Below are positions 1 to 4,765 of a stretch of 14,357 nucleotides of DNA, in pieces; position 1 is the stretch's first letter, and every line of letters starts with the position of its first letter. A program made the position numbers and the translations under genes. This DNA is from an uncultured Cloacibacillus sp. (GTDB taxonomy: Bacteria; Synergistota; Synergistia; Synergistales; Synergistaceae): the NCBI GenBank assembly GCA_900544635.1, contig UQVV01000024.1, positions 1-14,357 on the forward strand, given 5' to 3'. The notes under the pieces are model-generated. The model did no database searches. It had not been told where the DNA came from and saw only the letters and a list, made by a program, of their open reading frames with translations.

Positions 1-10
1 GGGCTTTTCT

Positions 11-355
11 CTAATTTCCCCTGAATATGAAGAAGACCGCTCCGACCATGCAGAGCGCGGCGTAGAGGTAGTTCATCGTGAGCCGCTCTTTCATTACGAA
101 GTAGGAGAAGGCGGCGAAGACTGTCATCGTTATGACTTCCTGGATTATTTTGAGCTGCGGGAGCGTGTAGACGGTGCTGCCGATGCGGTTCGCGGGGACC
201 TGGAAGCAGTATTCGAGAAAGGCTATGCCCCAGCTTATGAGCACCGCGAACATGACGGGCTTCGCGGCGAGGTATTTCAGATGTCCGTACCATGCGTAGG
301 TCATGAAGACGTTGGAGACCAACAGCATGAAGAGGGGCAGAACGTGACGCAGCAT
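11..355 (-). CDS. DUF486 family (DMT-like) small membrane protein
   Basis: A complete 114-residue integral membrane protein with four hydrophobic segments, at about residues 5-23, 31-51, 70-88 and 96-112. The segment between helices 2 and 3 has the pattern typical of DUF486 proteins: PANRIG, then YTLPQLKIIQEVIT. These proteins resemble half-size members of the drug/metabolite transporter (DMT) superfamily. No substrate is established for the family, so function is unknown. The length matches the family. The start at 355 is supported by an AAGGAAG ribosome binding site on the minus strand (about 366-372). An extended -10 promoter element lies about 115 bp upstream. It points the same way as the next minus-strand gene but is 175 bp from it, so it is probably transcribed separately. 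The gene end is only 10 bp from the window edge, so what follows is not visible. Family assignment is confident; role is not. Confidence 0.88.
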   Translation of the reverse strand: MLRHVLPLFMLLVSNVFMTYAWYGHLKYLAAKPVMFAVLISWGIAFLEYCFQVPANRIGSTVYTLPQLKIIQEVITMTVFAAFSYFVMKERLTMNYLYAALCMVGAVFFIFRGN

Positions 356-469
356 TCCTAATCATCTTCCTTTTTATTTCATTACTGATGTCACAGCATA
401 AATCTGCGTTTTTCGCGCGCATGCCGTTATCGCAGAATTTGCGCGCGTACACGGGCACACGCGAATGGC

Positions 470-478
470 ATTATATCA
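470..478 (-). promoter_or_regulatory. Extended -10 promoter element for the DUF486 gene
   Basis: On the minus strand this reads TGATATAAT: a consensus TATAAT hexamer with the upstream TG of an extended -10 element. No good -35 box lies at the usual distance, but extended -10 promoters can work without one. It would start transcription near 463 and leave a leader of about 108 nt before the DUF486 start at 355. Nothing recognisable was seen in that leader. Inferred from motif only. Confidence 0.5.
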
Positions 479-530
479 CAAGCGCGGCGGCGAAGAAGAT
501 GTTTCTTTTATAAATATCACGCGCCGCGCG

Positions 531-1163
531 TTACATCGGGAGCTTCGTCTCTTTGTAGCCCGCGGGGATTTTGAAGAATTCGTCCTTCACGCCGCGGCTT
601 CCGTATTCGAGCACCTCGGAGAGCTCGTCGTTCACGCGCCACCATTTGAGCGTGTCGGTCATCGGCAGGAAGTAAAGCGTCTCCTCCGTACCGTCCTCCC
701 AGACGATTTTGTCGAAGTCGTAACGCGCGCCGTTTATCTTCCCGCTGCCCGACGAGGCCGTAAATCCTCCGCCGCCGGCGGCGCGCTCGAGCGTCTCTTC
801 AAACGGCACGACGGCGGGCGCGGAGGGCGCGACGACGTAGCTTTTCGTATCGTGCGAGATTATCGTGACGTTCTGCGTCCTAGCGTCGTAGAGCGTGCTT
901 ATGCGCCCGCCCGGCGATTCCACGTCCGTGTAGGCCATGCCGCCGCTCGAGGCAAAGGTCACGGTCGCGCTTCCATCTTCCGTGCGCGTCCTGTATTTCA
1001 GATAGACGGGGTTCTGCGTCGCGTTGAGAGCGCGCAGTACGGCCCGCGCACGTTCGCCGGGCTTCGGCGGGTTCGCCGCGTCGTATTCGCGCGCCTCCGC
1101 CGGCGCGGAAAATGCAAGCGCCGCGGCAAAGAGCAGAAGAACGGCTGAAATTATCTTTTTCAT
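531..1163 (-). CDS. Exported protein of unknown function, possibly LolA-like
   Basis: A 210-residue protein that begins with a clear Sec signal peptide: MKK, a hydrophobic core, then AEA at residues 22-24 as a probable signal peptidase I site. There is no lipobox cysteine, so it should be soluble in the periplasm or released. The mature part is rich in short alternating polar/hydrophobic stretches suggestive of beta strands. It ends in segments such as YFLPMTDTLKWWRV and KIPAGY. The overall pattern is loosely like outer-membrane lipoprotein-sorting (LolA/LolB-fold) proteins and related uncharacterised families, but I cannot name a family with confidence. The start at 1163 is supported by a GGAGGT ribosome binding site (complement of 1176-1181) and an extended -10 upstream. 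It stands alone and divergent from the riboswitch-controlled CDF gene. No convincing terminator follows; only a weak GC stem overlaps the stop codon (519-531). Confidence 0.75.
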   Translation of the reverse strand: MKKIISAVLLLFAAALAFSAPAEAREYDAANPPKPGERARAVLRALNATQNPVYLKYRTRTEDGSATVTFASSGGMAYTDVESPGGRISTLYDARTQNVTIISHDTKSYVVAPSAPAVVPFEETLERAAGGGGFTASSGSGKINGARYDFDKIVWEDGTEETLYFLPMTDTLKWWRVNDELSEVLEYGSRGVKDEFFKIPAGYKETKLPM

Positions 1164-1205
1164 TTTATTTTTTACCTCCGGGCCTTGCGCAGATGTACGC
1201 CCCGT

Positions 1206-1214
1206 ATTTTATCA
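1206..1214 (-). promoter_or_regulatory. Extended -10 promoter element for the exported-protein gene
   Basis: On the minus strand this reads TGATAAAAT: TG plus a TAAAAT hexamer (5 of 6 to consensus). A TTGCCC further upstream (about 20 nt spacer) is a poor -35 fit. It predicts a start near 1199 and a leader of about 36 nt carrying the ribosome binding site. It is back-to-back with the plus-strand promoter at 1248, so the two divergent units share a gap of under 50 bp. Motif-based inference. Confidence 0.45.
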
Positions 1215-1247
1215 TAAGCGCCAGAAACGGCGGGCAAATGTTTCAAA

Positions 1248-1253
1248 TATAAT
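1248..1253 (+). promoter_or_regulatory. -10 box of the riboswitch/CDF transcript
   Basis: A perfect TATAAT at 1248-1253 would place the transcription start close to 1260, directly before the first base of the riboswitch aptamer. That agreement is the main reason to believe it. No good -35 hexamer sits 16-18 nt upstream and there is no TG extension, so the promoter may need an activator or be weak. Confidence 0.5.
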
Positions 1254-1261
1254 CCCCGATA

Positions 1262-1364
1262 ATTGAACATGGAGCAGGCGACGGCCCTTCCGGGCCGTGG
1301 GGCCGGGCCGGGACGACAACCCGGCAGCGGGAAAGGACGCAGCGCCCGCGGGACCGTTTGACGA
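1262..1364 (+). promoter_or_regulatory. NiCo (czcD-type) Ni2+/Co2+ riboswitch aptamer
   Basis: This leader follows the architecture of the NiCo riboswitch: a four-way junction with conserved purine-rich linkers. In order I see a short imperfect P1 (about 1265-1272 with 1354-1359), AGCAGGC (1273-1279), the P2 hairpin (1281-1287 with 1292-1298, loop TTCC), GGCCGGG (1301-1307) and the P3 hairpin (1308-1312 with 1320-1324). Then come CA, the P4 hairpin (1327-1331 with 1345-1349) containing ACGCA, and GGGAC (1350-1354). From memory, the structurally solved NiCo RNA has the same order of elements: GAGCAGGC, hairpin, AGCCGGG, hairpin, CA, hairpin with ACGCA, GGGACAG. The gene downstream is a CDF metal exporter, the usual target of this class. 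P4 and P1 overlap the terminator at 1344-1380, so metal binding should favour read-through (an ON switch). The assignment is by eye; a covariance-model search would settle it. Confidence 0.82.
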
Positions 1365-1380
1365 TCTCGCGGGCTTTTTT
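1344..1380 (+). terminator. Riboswitch expression-platform intrinsic terminator
   Basis: Bases 1344-1353 pair with 1365-1374 (10 bp, one G-U), with an 11-nt loop and six T residues at 1375-1380. The 5' arm of this stem uses the 3' arm of riboswitch P4 (1345-1349) and the conserved GGGAC linker. Terminator and folded aptamer are therefore mutually exclusive. This is the expected layout for metal-induced antitermination of the CDF gene that starts 40 bp later. Confidence 0.85.
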
Positions 1381-1420
1381 ATGCAACGCCCGCAGCGATA
1401 GTCGGAGGAGAGACGAAAAT

Positions 1421-2584
1421 ATGACGAACATTCTTTTGAAGCTTTTTATAAAAAACTGCGAGGATACGCAGAATCCCGCTGTCCGTTCATCAATCGGGAA
1501 GCTGGCGGGGCTGACCGGCATCGTCTGCAACTGTCTGCTGACGGTGTTGAAGCTGGTCATCGGCCTGCTCGTCGGCTCGATGGCCATCATCGCGGACGGC
1601 GTGAACAACCTGTCGGACGCGGCGTCGTCAATCACGACGCTGCTCGGCTTCCGCATGGCGCAGCGCCCCGCCGACAAGCAGCACCCTTACGGCCACGCGC
1701 GCTACGAGTACCTCTCCGGCCTCGCCGTCGCGGCGCTGATTCTGCTCATCGGCGCGGAGCTTGTGAAGTCGTCCATCGCCAAGATTATAAATCCGGAGCC
1801 TATCGACATCTCGGCGGCGACGATAGCGCTGCTCGCGGCCTCCGTCGCGATGAAGCTCTGGATGTCGGGCTTCTACAAGACTCTCGGGAAGAAAATAAAT
1901 TCCACCGCGCTCTACGCGACCTCGGTCGACAGCCGGAACGACGTAATCTCCACCTGCGCCGTCCTGCTGGGCTGCCTCGTGAATTACCTTTTCGGCCTCA
2001 ACATCGACGGCTACGTCGGCCTCGCCGTCGCGATTTTCATTCTGTATTCCAGCGTGGGCATCGCGAAGGACACAATCTCGCCGCTGCTCGGCCAGCAGGC
2101 CGACGATGAACTGGTGGACAAAATCACGGAGCTGGTGCTCTCCCATGAAAAAGTCCTCGGCGTCCACGACCTGCTCGTCCACGACTACGGCCCCGGACGC
2201 TGCTATGCCTCGGCACACGTGGAGCTGAGCGCCGACGAGGACCCGATGGCCTGCCACGACATAATCGACGACATAGAGTGCGACGTGCTGGAAAAGATGA
2301 ACGTCCACTTCGTCATCCATTACGACCCCGTCGTGCAGAACGACGCGGAGCAGAACGAGATGCGCCGTACAGTCGGCGAGATAATCCGCGAGCTGAATCC
2401 GGCCTTCTCCATTCACGACTTCCGCATCGTGCGCGGCTCGGCGCAGTCGAAGCTCGTCTTCGACCTCGGCGTCCCCTACTCGATGATAGAAAAGAAAAAG
2501 GAGATTAAAGAGAGGATAGACGCCGCGCTTAACGAACGGGGCAAGAAATACATAACGATAATCCGCTTCGACGGAATCGCCTAA
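1421..2584 (+). CDS. Cation diffusion facilitator (CDF) family metal exporter
   Basis: A 387-residue proton-coupled divalent-metal exporter of the inner membrane. The N-terminal part (about 30-220) has the six-helix CDF core. Helix 2 carries ADGVNNLSDA (N62 and D66) and helix 5 carries VDSRNDV (D170 and D174), the expected A-site metal ligands. HPYGHARYEY at 88-97 is a CDF signature. The tail appears to hold two ferredoxin-like cytoplasmic domains in tandem: about 235-303 (with GVHDL and VIHYDP) and a diverged copy about 315-385 (with SIHDFRI). The N-D/D-D A-site differs from the H-D/H-D site of zinc exporters and, as I recall, resembles Mn-type members. The upstream riboswitch instead points to Co2+ or Ni2+. 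An ATG at 1421 after GGAGG (1404-1408) is preferred over an upstream TTG at 1358 that lies inside the terminator. No clear terminator follows the gene. Confidence 0.93.
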   Translation: MTNILLKLFIKNCEDTQNPAVRSSIGKLAGLTGIVCNCLLTVLKLVIGLLVGSMAIIADGVNNLSDAASSITTLLGFRMAQRPADKQHPYGHARYEYLSGLAVAALILLIGAELVKSSIAKIINPEPIDISAATIALLAASVAMKLWMSGFYKTLGKKINSTALYATSVDSRNDVISTCAVLLGCLVNYLFGLNIDGYVGLAVAIFILYSSVGIAKDTISPLLGQQADDELVDKITELVLSHEKVLGVHDLLVHDYGPGRCYASAHVELSADEDPMACHDIIDDIECDVLEKMNVHFVIHYDPVVQNDAEQNEMRRTVGEIIRELNPAFSIHDFRIVRGSAQSKLVFDLGVPYSMIEKKKEIKERIDAALNERGKKYITIIRFDGIA

Positions 2585-2616
2585 AGCGAACCGCCGCCTA
2601 TTGTTACGAAAGCGGC

Positions 2617-2645
2617 TTGACCGCGTTACGTTAAGCGACTAAACT
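2617..2645 (+). promoter_or_regulatory. Sigma70-type promoter for the corA leader and corA
   Basis: TTGACC (2617-2622, 5 of 6) is separated by 17 nt from TAAACT (2640-2645, 4 of 6). The predicted start is near 2652, giving a long leader of about 160 nt before corA. The leader contains a small open reading frame and several possible hairpins. Motif-based, so moderate confidence. Confidence 0.45.
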
Positions 2646-2699
2646 TTTATTGTGCCGGTTTAACGGCCTTATAAATTCTACGAAGGAGAAATTTTCTGT

Positions 2700-2759
2700 A
2701 TGGACGCAAGCGGCCCCAGTCCTGAACCTGTAGGACAATCACGCACAATTCGCAGCTAG
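2700..2759 (+). CDS. Proline-rich leader peptide upstream of corA (candidate)
   Basis: A 19-residue open reading frame (ATG at 2700, TAG at 2757-2759) lies wholly inside the corA leader. It has a good ribosome binding site (GAAGGAG, 2682-2688) 11 nt before its ATG. Near its start the peptide reads GPSPEPV, that is, three prolines at every second position (residues 6, 8 and 10), with acidic residues at 2 and 9. Enterobacterial leader peptides controlling magnesium transporter genes (MgtL of mgtA; CorL of corA in Salmonella) are also short. MgtL works through acidic/proline-rich nascent chains that slow or destabilise ribosomes when Mg2+ is low. No sequence homology is claimed; the similarity is in composition and position. 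It could also be a chance short ORF. The peptide ends 52 bp before corA. Confidence 0.45.
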   Translation: MDASGPSPEPVGQSRTIRS

Positions 2760-2796
2760 CCTTTCCCGGGCCGTTCCATGCCCGGGATGAACCGGG
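2711..2796 (+). promoter_or_regulatory. Mutually exclusive RNA stems in the corA leader
   Basis: Three stems share bases and cannot all form. CGGCCC 2711-2716 pairs with GGGCCG 2768-2773, enclosing a small hairpin 2719-2723/2732-2736. CCCGGGC 2765-2771 pairs with GCCCGGG 2780-2786. CCCGG 2781-2785 pairs with CCGGG 2792-2796, just before the corA ribosome binding site at 2800-2805. The first lies inside the leader peptide ORF, so a ribosome there would block it. No T-tract follows any of them, so they are not simple terminators. The arrangement resembles an attenuator, but GC-rich DNA readily gives such pairings by chance. Confidence 0.35.
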
Positions 2797-2811
2797 TATG
2801 GAGGGAATTCA

Positions 2812-3768
2812 ATGCTCAAGATAATCAAGACGACAGAAACGCAGCTCGTCGAGCTGAAGCCGGAGAACATCGAGTCCGGCGCGTGGATCTCGCTCATCCG
2901 TCCGACGGCGGACGAGCTCAACGAAGTGGAAGACATCACGGGCGCGCCGCAGGACTTCGTCCGCTCGGCGCTCGACCCCGAGGAATCCTCGCGTATAGAG
3001 ATAGAAGACAATCACATCCTCGTCCTTATCAACGTTCCGGTCAACCACGACAGCAACATCTCCGAGTACGACACCTTGCCGCTCGGCATAATCATCACGC
3101 CGGACTACTTCGTCACCGTCTGCCAGGAACACAACGACGTCATTCAGAATTTTTCGGAGTCGCGCTTCCGCTACTTCAACACGTGGAAGAGGACGCGCTT
3201 CCTTTTCCAGATACTCTACCGCTCTGCGATGCTCTTCCTGAAGGACCTGCGCCAGATGACGCGGCGCTCCGACCAGATAGAGCAGGACCTTCGCCAGTCG
3301 ATGAAGAACGCGGAGCTTTTTCAGCTCCTCGACCTCCAGAAGGGTCTTACCTACTACTCCATGTCGCTGCGCTCGAACAAGGTCGTCGTCGAGCGTCTGC
3401 TGCGCCTCTGCTCCAACTCGCAGGTGAGCCACCTAATCAAGTTCCGCGAGGAGGACGAGGACCTCTTGGACGACGTGCGCATAGAGTACGACCAGGCGAT
3501 AGAGATGGCGCAGATTCAGACGGACGTTCTCGCGGGCATGATGGACGCCTTCGCCTCCGTCATATCGAACAACCTCAACATCGTCATGAAAGTTCTCGCC
3601 TCGATAACGATAGTCATGGCGATTCCGACGATGGTCTCGAGCTTCTGGGGCATGAACGTCCCCGTGCCGTGGACGGACAACCCCGCGGGCTTCGTCATCG
3701 TCGGCTGCGTTGCGGTCACGCTGACGCTCGCCGCGACGTGGCTGCTGTGGAAGAAGAAGCTCTTCTAG
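2812..3768 (+). CDS. corA: CorA family magnesium/divalent cation transporter
   Basis: A 318-residue inner-membrane ion channel subunit. CorA pentamers admit Mg2+, and in some members Co2+ or Ni2+, down the electrochemical gradient. The long N-terminal cytoplasmic domain (about 1-255) shows the mixed alpha/beta then helical pattern of the family. The second half is the long stalk helix running into TM1 (about 257-278). TM1 ends in the signature GMN (280-282, within FWGMNVP), followed by an acidic loop and TM2 (about 293-313). The C-terminus is a short lysine-rich tail (KKKLF). Length is normal. The ATG at 2812 follows a GGAGGG site at 2800-2805. Expression is probably controlled through its long leader. 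A strong terminator follows at 3826. Family assignment is secure; the substrate (Mg2+ versus Co2+) cannot be told from sequence. Confidence 0.95.
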   Translation: MLKIIKTTETQLVELKPENIESGAWISLIRPTADELNEVEDITGAPQDFVRSALDPEESSRIEIEDNHILVLINVPVNHDSNISEYDTLPLGIIITPDYFVTVCQEHNDVIQNFSESRFRYFNTWKRTRFLFQILYRSAMLFLKDLRQMTRRSDQIEQDLRQSMKNAELFQLLDLQKGLTYYSMSLRSNKVVVERLLRLCSNSQVSHLIKFREEDEDLLDDVRIEYDQAIEMAQIQTDVLAGMMDAFASVISNNLNIVMKVLASITIVMAIPTMVSSFWGMNVPVPWTDNPAGFVIVGCVAVTLTLAATWLLWKKKLF

Positions 3769-3825
3769 GCGCGGCCGCGGCGCTTTATATATAGAAGCAA
3801 AAATTTCCAAAGCTTTGCGGCAAAC

Positions 3826-3855
3826 GGACGGCTCCGCGCGCGGGGCCGTCTTTCT
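3826..3855 (+). terminator. Intrinsic terminator after corA
   Basis: GACGGCTCC (3827-3835) pairs with GGGGCCGTC (3842-3850) through nine base pairs including one G-U, around a GCGCGC loop. A T-rich run (TTTCTATATTT) follows. A weaker palindrome rich in GC (about 3770-3784) directly after the corA stop may add to it. This separates corA from the DNA glycosylase gene. Confidence 0.75.
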
Positions 3856-3915
3856 ATATTTCGCGCCAGCGCCGCAAACTTGGCGCGGCCCGCGCGCGCT
3901 TCGCGCCCCTCCGCT

Positions 3916-3944
3916 TCGACCGCGGCGCGCCGTCACGCTATAAT
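3916..3944 (+). promoter_or_regulatory. Promoter of the DNA glycosylase gene
   Basis: TCGACC (3916-3921, 4 of 6 to -35) and a perfect TATAAT (3939-3944) are separated by 17 nt. The predicted start is near 3951, giving a leader of under 30 nt. The promoter lies inside the N-terminal extension of the longest reading frame (from 3880). This supports the ATG at 3979 as the true start of the gene. Confidence 0.6.
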
Positions 3945-3978
3945 CTTTTCCATAAGCTTACGGCGGGAGGACGGCGCT

Positions 3979-4662
3979 ATGTACTTTTCCTACACTGACG
4001 AAGAAGTCGAATACTTGAAGAAGCGGGACAAAAAGCTCGCGGCCGCCATCGAAGCCATCGGGCCGATACGGCGCGAGGTCGAGCCGGAGATTTTCCCCGC
4101 GCTCGTGCATCACATAGTCGGCCAGCAGATTTCGGGCGCGGCGCAGCGCGCCGTCTGGGCCCGCGTGCGCGAGGGGCTCGGCGAGGTGACGCCGGAGAAG
4201 ATCCTCGCGCGCGGCGCGGAGGGGATCATGCCCTTCGGACTCTCGGCGCGCAAGGCGGACTATATATTCGACCTCGCGCGGCGCGCGGCCTCGGGAGAGT
4301 TCGACGCGGAGGCGCTGCGCGGAATGAGCGACGAGGAGGCCGCCGAATATCTCTGCCGGCTGCGCGGCGTCGGGCTGTGGACCGCGGAGATGCTGCTGAC
4401 CTTCACGCTGCAGCGGCGCGACGTGCTGAGCTTCGGAGACTTCGGCATAAGGCGCGGCCTGCGCATGCTCTACCGTTACCGCGAGATAGACCGCGAGCGC
4501 TTCGAGCGCTACCGCCGCCGCTACTCGCCCTGCGGGACGCTCGCCGCGATGTATCTGTGGGAGATAGCGGGCGGCGCTCTGCCCGGCGCGGCGGACCCCG
4601 CGGCGGCGGAGAAAAAGCCGCGCTCCGCGAAGAGCGCGGAAAGGCGTAAAAAGGGCTCTTGA
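3979..4662 (+). CDS. HhH-GPD DNA glycosylase (AlkA/3-methyladenine glycosylase II type)
   Basis: A 227-residue base-excision repair enzyme that would remove alkylated purines from DNA. The core shows VGQQIS (47-52), typical of AlkA-like proteins. It has a helix-hairpin-helix at about 125-139 (LRGVGLWTAEMLL), then the GPD loop with the catalytic aspartate at D154 (FGDFGIRRG). The helix-hairpin-helix lysine of bifunctional glycosylases is replaced by tryptophan (GLWTA), as in monofunctional AlkA. No cysteine cluster is present, so no 4Fe-4S cluster is expected, unlike EndoIII/MutY. The N-terminal TBP-like domain of E. coli AlkA (282 residues) is absent, making this a compact member. The C-terminus is a basic tail (about 211-227, KK/RR rich) that may touch DNA. 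ATG 3979 follows GGGAGG at 3965-3970. It is probably monocistronic at its 5' end; no terminator separates it from the next unit. Confidence 0.87.
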   Translation: MYFSYTDEEVEYLKKRDKKLAAAIEAIGPIRREVEPEIFPALVHHIVGQQISGAAQRAVWARVREGLGEVTPEKILARGAEGIMPFGLSARKADYIFDLARRAASGEFDAEALRGMSDEEAAEYLCRLRGVGLWTAEMLLTFTLQRRDVLSFGDFGIRRGLRMLYRYREIDRERFERYRRRYSPCGTLAAMYLWEIAGGALPGAADPAAAEKKPRSAKSAERRKKGS

Positions 4663-4664
4663 CG

Positions 4665-4673
4665 TGATAAAAT
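4665..4673 (+). promoter_or_regulatory. Extended -10 promoter of the AsmA-cob-met operon
   Basis: TGATAAAAT directly follows the glycosylase stop codon. It is the same nine-base extended -10 as at 1206-1214 (minus). The predicted start is near 4680, with a leader of about 85 nt. A TTGACG at 4659-4664 is too close to act as its -35. The leader contains an imperfect hairpin (4711-4717 with 4741-4747, plus 4720-4723 with 4734-4737). I see no cobalamin, SAM or other known riboswitch in it. Confidence 0.45.
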
Positions 4674-4765
4674 TATCGTGTCTCACTGTAACGACGCGAG
4701 ACTAAAATGTGCCGTGCGCGGGCGGCGGAGACTGCCCGAAGGCGCGGCGTAACAGGGTGATCATC

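Noticed and set aside
465..1148. 227-residue plus-strand frame opposite the exported-protein gene
   Set aside because: Arginine-rich shadow frame. The minus-strand frame has a signal peptide, a ribosome binding site and ordinary composition.
1262..1380. SRP (4.5S) RNA or other housekeeping small RNA in the CDF leader
   Set aside because: The conserved SRP apical loop sequences are absent. The junction linkers and the terminator overlap fit the NiCo riboswitch instead.
1358..1420. Upstream TTG start for the CDF gene
   Set aside because: It lies in the riboswitch terminator and lacks a ribosome binding site. The ATG at 1421 has GGAGG upstream.
2585..2616. Terminator after the CDF gene
   Set aside because: GCCGC/GCGGC (about 2591-2614) could pair across a 14-nt loop, but the stem is short and no T-tract follows.
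3880..3978. N-terminal extension of the DNA glycosylase
   Set aside because: It contains the promoter -10 box (3939-3944). A well-placed ribosome binding site precedes the ATG at 3979, where homology-like sequence begins.
4663..4765. Cobalamin riboswitch in front of the operon
   Set aside because: No B12-box-like sequence is present and the leader is too short for that class.
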